DNA of 51,647 bases from Reyranella sp. (GTDB taxonomy: Bacteria > Pseudomonadota > Alphaproteobacteria > Reyranellales > Reyranellaceae), in the NCBI RefSeq assembly GCF_004296935.1, contig NZ_SCVH01000147.1, positions 1 through 51,647 on the forward strand, given 5' to 3'. The first letter of the stretch is position 1. The number at the start of each line of letters is the position of its first letter. This document shows, in pieces, positions 39,043-49,386 of the stretch. A program made the translations under genes and the position numbers. The notes beneath the pieces were generated by a model that saw only the letters and a list, made by a program, of their open reading frames with translations, ran no database searches and had not been told where the DNA came from.

Positions 39043-42006
39043 TCAGACCAACGCGCGCTCGAGTACCTGAGCGACGTGTATCGCCTGTCGATCCGTGCCA
39101 TCGGCGATCTGATGGCGGCACGAAGTGCCGTCGGCGACGACGAGCGCGTTGGCATCGGCCTTGCGCACCGCCGGCAGCAGCGAGAGCTCGGCCATCGCGA
39201 TCGACGTCTCATAGTGCTCGGCCTCGTAGCCGAAGCTGCCGGCCATGCCGCAGCAGCTCGATTCGATCGGGCTCACGGCAAGCTCGGGCACCAGCGACAG
39301 CGCCTCCTGAACGGCGCTCATCGCACCGAACGCTTTCTGGTGGCAGTGGCCGTGCAGCAGCGCGCTCTTCTCGGGCAGCGGCTTGAGGGTGAGCGCGAGC
39401 CGGCCGGCCTTCTTCTCGCGGACGAGGAACTCCTCGAACAGGAAGGCGTTCTTCGCCACCGCCTCGGCTTCTTCGCCGAGGCCTATCGCCAGGAACTCGT
39501 CGCGCAAGGTGAACAGGCAGGACGGTTCGAGGCCGATCACCGGCACGCCCTTGACCACGAACGGCACCAGCGCCTGCAAGAGCCGCATCGCCTCCTGCTT
39601 CGCCTGCTCGACCTGACCGGTTGCCAGATAGGTGCGGCCGCAGCAGAGCGCGCGCGCGCCAATGGTCGGCCAGGCGACGGCGACGCGATGGCCCGCCGCC
39701 TCCAGCACCCGCCGCGCGGCATGCAGGATCTCGGGCTCGAAATTGTTGGAGAAGGTATCGGCGAAGATCACCACCGTGGCGTCGGCCGCATCGACGTCGG
39801 TCGTGGTGAGGAAGGTGTCGCGCCGCCACTGTGGCAGCCTGCGCTGCTTGGCGAAGCCCAGGTAGGACTGCACGAACCAGGCGGCATTGAACAGCCACGG
39901 CAGGCGCCGCGCCCACGGCGCCGTTCCCGGCAGGTCGCCGATCAGCCGGTCGCGCAACCTGAGGCCCTTGGCCATTCGGCGCGCCGACTTGGCCTCGATC
40001 TTCATGCGCGCCATGTCGACGCCGGTCGGGCAGTCGCGCTTGCACCCCTTGCAGCTCACGCAAAGGTCCATCGCCGCCGCCACCGTATCGGAGCTGAGCG
40101 CGGCGACGCCGAGCTGTCCCGAGAGCGCAAGACGCAAGGTGTTGGCGCGGCCCCGGGTGAGGTGCTTCTCATCCCGCGTGACGCGGAAGCTGGGGCACAT
40201 GGTGCCGGCGTCGAACTTCCGGCAATGGCCGTTGTTGTTGCACATCTCGGCGGCCTTCGCGAAGCCGCCGGTCGGATCGCCGCCGGTGCCGGGCGCCGTC
40301 GTCACCTCGGTCATCGGATCGATCTGGACGTCCCACGCCGACCAGTCGAGCGCCGGCTTGTAGTCGATGCCGGCATAGTCCGGCTTGAAGCGGAATAGCG
40401 AGCGATCGTCCATGCGCGAGGGCCGCACGATCTTGCCGGGATTCATAATTCCCGCCGGATCGAACAGGTCCTTCACCGCCTCGAAGGCCTTGGTGAGCCG
40501 CGGGCCGAACTGCCAGCCCACCCACTCCGAGCGCACCAGCCCGTCGCCGTGCTCGCCCGAGAAGGCGCCCTTGTATTCGCGCACCAGTGCCGAGGCCTCC
40601 TCGGCGATCGCCCGCATCTTGGCCGCACCCTCGCGGCGCATATCGAGGATCGGCCGCACATGCAGCGTGCCGACCGAGGCATGGGCGTACCAGGTGCCGC
40701 GCGTGCCGTGCTTGGTGAAGACATCGGTGAGGCGCTGCGTGTAGTCCGCGAGGTGTTCGAGCGGCACGGCGCAGTCCTCGATGAAGGACACGGGCTTTCC
40801 GTCGCCCTTCATCGACATCATGATGTTGAGGCCGGCCTTTCGGACCTCCCACAATGCCGACTGCGGCCCGGGCTCGGGCATCTCGACGACGCTGCCGGGC
40901 AGGCCGAGATCGCCCATCAGTTCGACCAGGCGCGCGAGATCGCGAAGCTGATCTTCGCGCGTCTCGCCGGCGAACTCGACCAGCAGGATCGCCTCGGGCT
41001 GACCGATCAGGGCCCGCTCGATCACTGGCCGGAACGCCGGATTGGCGCGTGCCAGCTCGATCATGGTGCGGTCGACCAGCTCGACGGCCGTGGGCTTCAG
41101 CTTCACGATGTGCTGGGCGCTGTCCATCGCCTTGTGGAAGCTCGCGAAGTTCACCACGCCCAGGGTCTTGTGCTTCGGGACTGGCGCCAGCTTCAGCGTG
41201 AGCCGCTGGGTCACCGCCAGCGTGCCTTCGCTGCCGACCAGCAGATGCGCCAGGTTCACGGAATTGTCGGTCGTGTAGGGCCGCTCCGACTGCGGAAAGA
41301 AGATGTCGAGGTTGTAGCCGCCGACCCGGCGCAGCACCTTGGGGTACATGCGTTCGATCTCGGCCCTCTCGGCAAAGGCCAGCGCCGCCACCTTGTCGGC
41401 GATCTCGCGCACACCGGCCGGCATGTCCTCGGGCCGGGCCGAGCCGAAGCGCGCCCGCTGGCCGTTGGCCAGGATGGCGTCGATCGAGGCGACGTTATGG
41501 ACCATGTTGCCGTAGCGGATCGACCGCGAGCCGCAGGAATTGTTGCCCGCCATGCCGCCCAGCGTGCATTGCGCCGAGGTCGACACGTCGACCGGGTACC
41601 AGAGGCCGTGCGGTCTCAGCCACGCATTGAGCTGGTCGAGCACGACGCCCGGCTGCACCGTGACCTCGGCCTTGCCCTTATCGAAGCCCACGACCTCGCG
41701 CAGGTACTTCGAGACATCGACGACCAGCGCCTCGCCCACCGTCTGGCCGCACTGCGACGTGCCCGCGCCGCGCGGCAGGATTGCGGCCTTGGCGTCGCGC
41801 GCGACGTCGATGACGAGGCCGAGATCGATCTCGTCACGCGGCACGACCACGCCCACCGGCTCGATCTGGTAGATCGAGGCGTCGGTCGAGTAGCGTCCGC
41901 GCGAGGCCTTGTCGAAAAGGACCTCGCCCTTGATCGTGCGGCGCAGGGTTTCTTCGAGCTGGGTCAGTCGAGCTTCACCCCGGCCGCGGTGACGACCTTC
42001 TGCCAT
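39043..42006 (-). CDS. FAD-linked 2-hydroxyacid dehydrogenase fused to Fe-S domain (YdiJ/GlcD-GlcF-like)
   Basis: A protein of about 975-987 residues. A PCMH-type FAD domain (ILPRGAGTSQCGQTVG; GMAGNNSCGSRSIRYG) and a GlcD-like C-terminal FAD-oxidase domain (SGEHGDGLVRSEWVGWQFGP) are fused to a GlcF-like Fe-S region with CVSCKGCKRDCP and the CCG motifs ALCCGRTY and SCCGMAGSFGYE. Relatives oxidise D-2-hydroxy acids (2-hydroxyglutarate, lactate, glycolate) into the quinone pool. ATG 42006 is the only standard start nearby, but it adds an Arg-rich 13-residue tail and overlaps the Bug gene by 43 bases. CTG 41967, giving the overlap CTGA, fits the family start better. The fused form carries no membrane helix. 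Confidence 0.9.
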   Translation of the reverse strand: MAEGRHRGRGEARLTQLEETLRRTIKGEVLFDKASRGRYSTDASIYQIEPVGVVVPRDEIDLGLVIDVARDAKAAILPRGAGTSQCGQTVGEALVVDVSKYLREVVGFDKGKAEVTVQPGVVLDQLNAWLRPHGLWYPVDVSTSAQCTLGGMAGNNSCGSRSIRYGNMVHNVASIDAILANGQRARFGSARPEDMPAGVREIADKVAALAFAERAEIERMYPKVLRRVGGYNLDIFFPQSERPYTTDNSVNLAHLLVGSEGTLAVTQRLTLKLAPVPKHKTLGVVNFASFHKAMDSAQHIVKLKPTAVELVDRTMIELARANPAFRPVIERALIGQPEAILLVEFAGETREDQLRDLARLVELMGDLGLPGSVVEMPEPGPQSALWEVRKAGLNIMMSMKGDGKPVSFIEDCAVPLEHLADYTQRLTDVFTKHGTRGTWYAHASVGTLHVRPILDMRREGAAKMRAIAEEASALVREYKGAFSGEHGDGLVRSEWVGWQFGPRLTKAFEAVKDLFDPAGIMNPGKIVRPSRMDDRSLFRFKPDYAGIDYKPALDWSAWDVQIDPMTEVTTAPGTGGDPTGGFAKAAEMCNNNGHCRKFDAGTMCPSFRVTRDEKHLTRGRANTLRLALSGQLGVAALSSDTVAAAMDLCVSCKGCKRDCPTGVDMARMKIEAKSARRMAKGLRLRDRLIGDLPGTAPWARRLPWLFNAAWFVQSYLGFAKQRRLPQWRRDTFLTTTDVDAADATVVIFADTFSNNFEPEILHAARRVLEAAGHRVAVAWPTIGARALCCGRTYLATGQVEQAKQEAMRLLQALVPFVVKGVPVIGLEPSCLFTLRDEFLAIGLGEEAEAVAKNAFLFEEFLVREKKAGRLALTLKPLPEKSALLHGHCHQKAFGAMSAVQEALSLVPELAVSPIESSCCGMAGSFGYEAEHYETSIAMAELSLLPAVRKADANALVVADGTSCRHQIADGTDRQAIHVAQVLERALV

Positions 42007-42953
42007 TTCTCGATTTCGGCGCGGATGCGCTTGGCGAAGTCGGCGGGCTGCTCGCCGCCGACCTGCGCCGTCTGGTCCAGCCAGATCTTCTGCAGCTTGG
42101 GATTGGCCATCGCCTTCACCACCTCGGCGTACATGCGGTCGACGATCGGCTTGGGCGTGCCCTTGATGGCCCACAGGCCGTACCAGGTCGATACGATCCA
42201 GTTGGGCACGCCGACTTCGGCGGCTGCCGGAATGTCCGGGAACTCCGTGGTGCGCTTGGGCGTGGCGACGGCCAGTCCGATCAGCTTGCCCGCCTTGATC
42301 TGCTGTGCCGAGGTGCCCATGCCGTCGAACATCATGTCGACATTGCCGGCGAGCAGATCCTGCATCGCCGGGCCGGCGCCGCGGTAGGGCACATGGGTGA
42401 TCTCGGTCTTGGTCTCGAGTTTGTAGAGCTCGCCCGCCAGGTGATGCGCCGTGCCGGCGCCCGGCGAGGCGTAGTTCACCTTGCCGGGGTTGGCCTTCAC
42501 GTAGGCCAGGAATTCGGCATAGGTCTTCGCCGGAATCTTTGTCGGATTGATCGAGATCACCTGCGGTACCAGCGCGATCATGGTGATCGGCTCGAAGTTC
42601 TTCTCGAGGTCGTAGTCGAGGTTCTTGTAGATCGAGGGCGCGATGGTGTGATGGATGGCGCCGACGAAGAACACCGAGCCGTCGGGCTTCATCTTGGCGG
42701 CCTGCGAGGCACCAACCGTGCCGCCCGCGCCACCCTTGTTGTCGATGATGATCTGGCAGCCGAGCTGCTCGCCGACCTGCGCCGCCAGCGGCCGCGCGAA
42801 AGTGTCTGTGCCGCCGCCGGCCGGGAACGGGTTGATCCAGGTGATGGTGCCCGGCGGCCACGCCTGGGCGCGCGCAATCGAGGGTGCCGCGAGCGAGGCC
42901 GCGAGACCCAGCTTGAGGGCGCGGCGGCGCGAGGTGGTGGACGTGAGCTTCAT
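41964..42953 (-). CDS. Bug/TctC-family tripartite transporter receptor
   Basis: A 329-residue periplasmic receptor. A signal peptide with an RRR start (STTSRRRALKLGLAASLAA) is cleaved near ARAQA. WPPGTITWINPFPAGGGTDT is the ligand loop, and IIDNKGGAGGTVGASQAAK follows. ATG 42953 is chosen because GGGAGG lies nine bases upstream; the TTG at 42959 would leave only three bases. It sits two bases after the gntR stop codon and overlaps the dehydrogenase gene. A 2-hydroxy acid such as glycolate or lactate is a plausible ligand from context only. Confidence 0.92.
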   Translation of the reverse strand: MKLTSTTSRRRALKLGLAASLAAPSIARAQAWPPGTITWINPFPAGGGTDTFARPLAAQVGEQLGCQIIIDNKGGAGGTVGASQAAKMKPDGSVFFVGAIHHTIAPSIYKNLDYDLEKNFEPITMIALVPQVISINPTKIPAKTYAEFLAYVKANPGKVNYASPGAGTAHHLAGELYKLETKTEITHVPYRGAGPAMQDLLAGNVDMMFDGMGTSAQQIKAGKLIGLAVATPKRTTEFPDIPAAAEVGVPNWIVSTWYGLWAIKGTPKPIVDRMYAEVVKAMANPKLQKIWLDQTAQVGGEQPADFAKRIRAEIEKWQKVVTAAGVKLD

Positions 42954-42955
42954 GG

Positions 42956-43639
42956 TCAATTGCCTCCCGGCATCTTTTCGTTGTTCATCGTTTCCAGCAC
43001 CGCCTGCTGCTTGGCACGCAGGTGCTTGATCAGGACGTCACGTAGCGCAGGCCCGTCGCGCGCGGCAAGCGCCGCGATCATGTCGCGATGTTCGGCCACG
43101 GCCTGGTTCCATTTCGCGATATTGAGGTTGGACCGGAATCTGAGGGCATGCAGGCGCGTGTTCAAGGTCCGGTAGGTATGGGTGAGCACCGGATTCGCGG
43201 CAATGGCGTTCAGCCGATCGTGGATGACGCGATTGATCTGGTAGTAGGCCGGCAGATCGTGGCGCGAATGGGCCGCCTCCATTTCGGCCTGCAGGGCACG
43301 GAGGTCGGCGATGTCGCCGTCGGTCACGCGGGAGACGGCGAGTTCGCCGGCAAATGCCTCGAGCGCGCCCATCACCTCGAAGGCGTGCTGCACGTCCTCG
43401 CGCGACATTGCCACGACCTGGGTGCCGCGGTTGGGCAACTGCACCAGCAGTCCGTCGCCCGCCAGCATGCGGAAGGCCTCGCGCAGCGGCGTGCGCGACA
43501 CGCCCAACTGCTCGCTGAGTTCCCGCTCGTTCAGTTTGGCGCCAGGCGCCAGCGCCCCTTCGATGATCAGGGTGCGCAGCCGCTCCGCCGCTGCTTCGGG
43601 CAACGTGAGGCGGGCGATAGGGATGTTTGAGCCGTCCAC
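42956..43639 (-). CDS. GntR-family (FCD/VanR) transcriptional regulator
   Basis: A 227-residue regulator. A winged HTH (about 10-75; LRTLIIEGALAPGAKLNERE, then LSEQLGVSRTPLREAFRMLA) is followed by an all-helical FCD ligand-binding domain (about 85-215) whose metal ligands fit YYQINRVIHDRL and HRDMIAAL. The start is GTG 43639; the longer open frame (to 43759) runs through the operator and the divergent gene's start and is rejected. The gene is divergent from the aminotransferase gene, with a palindrome between. FCD regulators often respond to hydroxy acids or sugar acids. It probably controls both directions. Confidence 0.92.
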   Translation of the reverse strand: MDGSNIPIARLTLPEAAAERLRTLIIEGALAPGAKLNERELSEQLGVSRTPLREAFRMLAGDGLLVQLPNRGTQVVAMSREDVQHAFEVMGALEAFAGELAVSRVTDGDIADLRALQAEMEAAHSRHDLPAYYQINRVIHDRLNAIAANPVLTHTYRTLNTRLHALRFRSNLNIAKWNQAVAEHRDMIAALAARDGPALRDVLIKHLRAKQQAVLETMNNEKMPGGN

Positions 43640-43653
43640 TGGACTCAGTTTGG

Positions 43654-43671
43654 CATATTGTATACAAAATG
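43654..43671. promoter_or_regulatory. Palindromic operator for the GntR regulator
   Basis: CATATTGTATACAAAATG is an 18-base palindrome with one mismatched pair around the perfect core TTGTATACAA (43658-43667). It matches the style of sites bound by FCD-type GntR proteins. It lies 14 bases ahead of the regulator's GTG and 29 bases before the aminotransferase ATG, so one dimer could repress both transcripts. Confidence 0.72.
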
Positions 43672-43700
43672 CAAGACGGCAGATCGAAAAGGACAGACAG

Positions 43701-44894
43701 ATGCGCCTGAACTCACATCCCAGCGGACGCCACTTCCTCCAGATTCCCGGACCGACCAACGTTCCCGACCGGATCCTGAGGGCGATGGATCATCCGACGA
43801 TCGATCACCGCGGGCCCGAGTTCAACGCGCTGGCCAAGAAGGTGCTGCGCAGCGTCCGCCAGGTTTTCCAGACCAAGCAGCCGGTCATCATCTACCCCGC
43901 CTCCGGCACCGGCGCCTGGGAAGCCGCCCTCGTCAATACGCTGTCGGCGGGCGACACGGTGCTGATGTGGGAGACCGGCCACTTCGCCTCACTGTGGAAG
44001 AAGATGGCCGACAAGCTCGGCATCAAGTCGGAGTTCATGGGCGGCGACTGGCGCAAACCCGCCGATCCAGCGGCGATCGAGAAGCGCCTGAAAGAAGACA
44101 AGGGCCACGCCATCAAGGCCGTGTGCATCGTCCACAACGAAACCTCGACCGGCGTGGTGACCGACGTGAGCGCGGTGCGCCAGGCCATCGATGCGGCGAA
44201 ACATCCGGCGCTGCTCCTGGTCGACACGATCTCTTCACTCGGTTCGATCGACTATCGCCATGACGCCTGGGGCGTCGACGTGACGGTGGCGGGATCGCAA
44301 AAGGGCCTGATGCTGCCGCCCGGCCTCTCCTTCAACGCCATCAGCGAGAAGGCACTGGCCGCGTCGAAGAGCGCCAATACCCCGCGCGCCTTCTGGAACT
44401 GGGAGGAGATGCTGACCGCCAACGCCAACGGCTGGTTCCCCTACACGCCGGCCACCAACCTGCTCTATGGCCTCAACGAAGCCTGCGACATGCTGTTGGA
44501 GGAGGGCCTCGACTCCGTCTTTGCCCGCCACGCGCGCCACGCCGAAGCCACGCGCGCCGCCGTCACGGCCTGGGGTCTCGAAATCCTGTGCAGCGACGCC
44601 AAGGCCTGCTCAGGCTCGCTGACCGCCATCATGATGCCCGAGGGCCACGATGCCGACGCCTTCCGCAAGGTGGCGCTGGAGAACTTCAACCTGTCGCTCG
44701 GCCAGGGCCTCAGCAAGGTCGCGGGCAAGGTGTTCCGCATCGGCCATCTCGGTGACTTCAACGATTTGATGCTAATGGGGGCGCTCTCCGGCGTCGAGAT
44801 GGCGCTTGGCCTTGCCAAGGTGCCGCACAAGGCAGGCGGCGTTCAGGCCGCCCTCACCTATCTCCGCGACACGGCGCCGGGGGCTAGGCGATAG
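43701..44894 (+). CDS. Class V aminotransferase, serine-glyoxylate type
   Basis: A 397-residue PLP enzyme of fold type I, class V. GRHFLQIPGPTNVPDRIL starts the substrate region, and PASGTGAWEAAL binds the PLP phosphate. Asp175 (LLVDTISSLGS) pairs with the pyridine N, and Lys201 (AGSQKGLMLPPG) is the Schiff-base lysine. The sequence resembles serine-glyoxylate and alanine-glyoxylate aminotransferases, which convert glyoxylate to glycine with serine or alanine as donor. AAGGA lies seven bases before the ATG. It is divergent from the gntR-Bug-dehydrogenase operon, so glyoxylate made by the dehydrogenase could be used here. Confidence 0.92.
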   Translation: MRLNSHPSGRHFLQIPGPTNVPDRILRAMDHPTIDHRGPEFNALAKKVLRSVRQVFQTKQPVIIYPASGTGAWEAALVNTLSAGDTVLMWETGHFASLWKKMADKLGIKSEFMGGDWRKPADPAAIEKRLKEDKGHAIKAVCIVHNETSTGVVTDVSAVRQAIDAAKHPALLLVDTISSLGSIDYRHDAWGVDVTVAGSQKGLMLPPGLSFNAISEKALAASKSANTPRAFWNWEEMLTANANGWFPYTPATNLLYGLNEACDMLLEEGLDSVFARHARHAEATRAAVTAWGLEILCSDAKACSGSLTAIMMPEGHDADAFRKVALENFNLSLGQGLSKVAGKVFRIGHLGDFNDLMLMGALSGVEMALGLAKVPHKAGGVQAALTYLRDTAPGARR

Positions 44895-44903
44895 TCATAG
44901 CGC

Positions 44904-45484
44904 TCAAATCGCATCACCGTCGTTGAGCGCCTTTGTCACCCTTTCCGTGGCACCTTCCTCATTCATCGCGCCAATCCCCTGGGCGGCCTTGCGGCGTACC
45001 CAAAAGCCGACGAGAACCATGAACGACCCGATGCCCGTCAGCGCCAGCGCAAACGAACTCGGCCCCGGTTCCAGATAGGCGGTAGCGGGATTGCCTGGAT
45101 CGTAGGCGACTTCGGCGTCGTTCCGACGGGATGGCGCTCCTTCATCTTCGCCGCGCCGGCGGAGTTCTGCATGCCGAGGTCGTAAGGCTCGACGCCGCCC
45201 GCCACATATTCGCGGTCTGCGACACGGTAGCGGAAGAGCACGTGAAAGCTGTTCCAGCTCTCTTCCTGCGCTCCGCCGGTCCGGCGAGTGGCCGACGCGC
45301 TTTGCCGTAGCAGTTCGGCGCTGGTGATCGTGGCGGAAACACGCGGCCATTTCAGGGTCATCGCGCCCATGAAAGCCGCATAGGCGCCGATCCCGAAGAT
45401 CACCGTCCCGAGCACCATCAGGTTGCGCCCGAACGCCATTCCGCCCTTGTTTGCTGCGCTTCCTCGCGATTTCCTTCGCGCCAT
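44904..45484 (-). pseudogene. DUF3592-like membrane protein, frameshifted
   Basis: Read from ATG 45484 (AGGAG eight bases upstream), the frame gives a helix (about 22-44), the DUF3592 pattern SATITSAELL and VLFRYRVADREYVAGG, then MKERHPVGTT, and then loses sense. One base further on, the other frame continues with EVAYDPGNPATAYLEPGPSS, the conserved DUF3592 ending, and a second helix (SFALALTGIGSFMVLVGFWV). The break lies near 45113-45121 (revcomp gtcggaacgacgccgaagtc); one added base would restore about 193 residues. A one-base assembly error is as likely as a true pseudogene. DUF3592 proteins are membrane proteins of unknown role. It is convergent with the aminotransferase gene. Confidence 0.75.
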
Positions 45485-45531
45485 GGCTTTCGCTCCTCAA
45501 CGGCAGATCGCCGGCTTTCCGGGTTCCTTCG

Positions 45532-46535
45532 CTACCGCACGGACAGCGGCCCCGGATCGCCGCCGACGGGGCGGCGCAGGCAAGCGACGTGGTGGCCTTC
45601 CGCCACCTCGATCAGCGGCGGCGCCGTGACCTTGCATTCGGGCATCGCATAGGGACAGCGCGTGTGGAAGTGGCAGCCGGGCGGCGGATTGGCCGGGCTC
45701 GGCACGTCGCCCTGGACGATGCGCTTCCTCTGCCGGCGCCGCTTGGGATCGGGTGCGGTGGCCGCCGACAGGAGCGCCTCGGTGTAGGGATGCAGCGGCT
45801 TCATGAACAGCGTGCGCTTGTCCGTGAGCTCGACGATGCGGCCGAGATACATCACCGCGATGCGGTGGCTGATGTGGCGCATCACCGCCAGATCGTGGCT
45901 GATGAAGAGATAGGCGAGCCGGAATTCCTCCTGCAGGTCGATCAGCAGGTTGAGCACCTGCGCCTGCACCGACACGTCGAGTGCCGAGACCGGCTCGTCG
46001 GCCACGATCACGTCCGGATTGACCGCCAGCGCCTTGGCGATGCCCAACCGCTGGCGCTGGCCGCCGGAGAATTCGTGGGCGTACTTGCGCATGGCGTCGG
46101 GCCTCAGTCCCACGCGCTCGAACAGGCGGGCGACGCGCTCGTCGGTATCGCGGCCGCTCGAGAGGCCGAAATTCTCCAGCGGCTCGCCCACGATCGTGCC
46201 CGAGGGCAGGCGCGGGTTCATCGACGAGTAAGGATCCTGGAAGATCGTCTGGATGCGGCGGCGATGCGCCCACATGGCACCGGGCTTCAGTGCCGAGATG
46301 TCCTCGCCGGCCAGCACGATGCGCCCGGCGGTGGGTTCGATCAGCTTCAGCACCGTCTTGCCGATGGTCGACTTGCCGCAGCCCGATTCGCCCACCAGGC
46401 CCAACGTCTCGCCGCGGGCGATCGAGAAGGAGACGCCGTCGACCGCCCTCACCTCGCCGACGCGCCGCTGCAGCAGCCCGCCATGGATGGGGAAATGTTT
46501 TACGAGGCCTTCAACCTCGAGGACCGGCGGCTCGC

Positions 46536-46539
<4 letters not shown>
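45532..46539 (-). CDS. Dipeptide/oligopeptide ABC transporter ATPase, DppF/OppF type
   Basis: A 335-residue ATPase. Walker A is GESGCGKST, the Q-loop is [13 protein letters not shown], the signature FSGGQRQR, Walker [13 protein letters not shown], and the switch ISHDL. The C-terminal oligo_HPY region has [15 protein letters not shown], whose cysteines bind a [4Fe-4S] cluster in several DppD/F proteins. ATG 46539 overlaps the DppD-type stop by four bases. It is the last gene of the importer operon. Confidence 0.94.
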
Positions 46540-47548
<1,009 letters not shown>

Positions 47549-47552
<4 letters not shown>

Positions 47553-48421
47553 AGGCGCCTCGCCAGGCGCGGATCGAGCCGGTCGCGCAAGCCGTCGCCC
47601 AACAGATTCACCGCCAGCACGGTGATGGCGAGGAACGTGCCGGGGATCAGGATCGTCCAGGGTGCGATCTGGAAGAAGGTTCGACCCTGGGCGATGATGT
47701 TGCCCCAGCTCGGCACCTCGGGTGGCACGCCGGCGCCCAGGAACGAGAGCCCCGCCTCGATCAGCATCGCCGAGGCGCAGACATAGGTCGATTGCACGAT
47801 CAGCGGCGCCAGCGTGTTGGGCAGGACATGGCGCAGCAGCAGCTTGGTATTCTTGGTGCCGCCGGCGATGGCGCTTTCGATATAGGGCTGACTGCGGATC
47901 GACAGCACGACGGCACGCACGACGCGCACGATGCGCGGGACCTCGGGAATGACGATGGCCAGGATCACGATGCCGAGGCTGGGACGCGTCAGCGTGATCA
48001 GCGCGATGGCGAGCAGGATCGAAGGGATCGCCATCAGCCCGTCCATGACGCGCATGACGATGCCGTCGACCTTGCGGAAATAGCCGCACAGCAGGCCGAG
48101 ACCGAGGCCGACCGCACTGGAAAACAGCGCGACCGAGAGACCGACGATCAGCGACACGCGCGCGCCATAGACGGTGCGGGAAAAGACGTCGCGCCCGAAC
48201 TGGTCGGTGCCGAACCACCAGCGCTCCGACGGCGGGCGCAGACGGTTGACCGGCGCGATCTTGAAGGGGTCGCTGTAGGCGATGTAGGGCGCGAAGATGG
48301 CCACGATGATCAGCGCCGCCAGCAGGACGGCGCCGAAGGTGATCGTGGGATTGCGCCGGATGGCGGTCGCCAGCGAGAAGCGGCGCGGCGGCAGGACGAG
48401 GTCGTCGGTGATCGCGGTCAT
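47549..48421 (-). CDS. Dipeptide ABC transporter permease, DppC/OppC type
   Basis: A 290-residue permease. An N-terminal OppC_N segment ([21 protein letters not shown]) is followed by the periplasmic [12 protein letters not shown]-like [15 protein letters not shown] motif, five further helices and the EAA-like coupling loop [20 protein letters not shown]. It ends with the [14 protein letters not shown] motif typical of DppC. It starts one base after the DppB-type stop. It forms the pore with DppB. Confidence 0.94.
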
Positions 48422-48422
48422 G

Positions 48423-49364
48423 TCAGTAGCGGATGCGCGGATCGAGGAATGCGTAGGAGATGTCGATGATCAGGTTCACCAGCACCTTGGCGGCCGCGAA
48501 CACCAGGATCAGCCCCTGCACCACCGGATAGTCACGCTTCAGCACGGCATCGACAGTGAGACGGCCGAGGCCGGGGATGTTGAACACCGTCTCGGTGATG
48601 ACCACGCCGGAGATCAGCAGCGCAATGCCGATGCCGATCACGGTGACGATCGGCACGGCGGCGTTCTTGAGCGCATGCAGCAGCAGCACGCGGTCGGTGG
48701 CCAGTCCCTTGGCATTGGCGGTGCGGATGTAATCCTGCGCCAGGACCTCGAGCATCGAGGCCCGCGTAATGCGGGCAATCAGCGCCATGTAGGTCACGCC
48801 CAGCGCCACCGACGGCAGGATCAGGCACTCGACGAACGGCCACAGGCCCTCGGCGATCGGGCGATAACCCTGCACCGGGAGGAGCTGCCACTGCACGGCG
48901 AAGAAATAGATCAGGATATAGGCCAGCACGAACACCGGCATGGCAAAGCCCAGCACGGCGAAGCCCATGACCAGGCGGTCGACCAGTTTGCGGGCCTTCC
49001 ACGCCGCCACGACACCGATGGGAATGGCCAGCGCCACGGCCACGAACAGGGTGGACAGCGTGAGCGCCACAGTAGGTTCGAGACGCTGCGAGATCAGGCG
49101 CGTGACGGCCAGGTTGGAGAAGATCGACACGCCCATGTCGCCCTGCAGCAGTTGCAGGATCCACACAAAGAACTGCTCGACCATCGGCCGGTCGAGTCCA
49201 AGCTTGGCGCGGACAGCCGCGATCGCCTCGGCCGTGGCGTCCTCGCCGGCGATGATCGCGGCCGGATCGCCCGGCGCAAACCGCAGGAGGAAGAACACGA
49301 ACAGCGCCACCACTGCCATCACGGGCAGGGTGGCGAACAGTCGGCGCACGATATAGGCGGTCAT
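48423..49364 (-). CDS. Dipeptide ABC transporter permease, DppB/OppB type
   Basis: A 313-residue permease. It begins MTAYIVRRLFATLPVMAVVALFVFFLLRFAPGDPA, the standard DppB N-terminus with one helix and the PGDP motif. The LGLDRPMVEQFFVWI segment, further helices and the coupling loop DYIRTANAKGLATDRVLLLHALKNA follow, ending in DPRIRY. ATG 49364 starts the conserved helix; the longer frame upstream is a shadow of the binding-protein gene. It is 22 bases after that gene. Confidence 0.94.
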   Translation of the reverse strand: MTAYIVRRLFATLPVMAVVALFVFFLLRFAPGDPAAIIAGEDATAEAIAAVRAKLGLDRPMVEQFFVWILQLLQGDMGVSIFSNLAVTRLISQRLEPTVALTLSTLFVAVALAIPIGVVAAWKARKLVDRLVMGFAVLGFAMPVFVLAYILIYFFAVQWQLLPVQGYRPIAEGLWPFVECLILPSVALGVTYMALIARITRASMLEVLAQDYIRTANAKGLATDRVLLLHALKNAAVPIVTVIGIGIALLISGVVITETVFNIPGLGRLTVDAVLKRDYPVVQGLILVFAAAKVLVNLIIDISYAFLDPRIRY

Positions 49365-49386
49365 GCGCGCCGCCTCGGAAGAAGCA

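Noticed and set aside
36868-40398. A 1176-codon open frame on the plus strand
   Set aside because: It is antisense to the old yellow enzyme, NudC and FAD/Fe-S dehydrogenase genes, which have intact motifs. The translated frame has shadow composition.
39043-43639. The dehydrogenase cluster as a complete tripartite transporter operon
   Set aside because: Only the Bug receptor is present and no TctA or TctB membrane subunit is encoded nearby.
43640-43759. Upstream extension of the GntR regulator
   Set aside because: It would run through the palindromic operator and the divergent aminotransferase start. The sequence is not regulator-like before GTG 43639.
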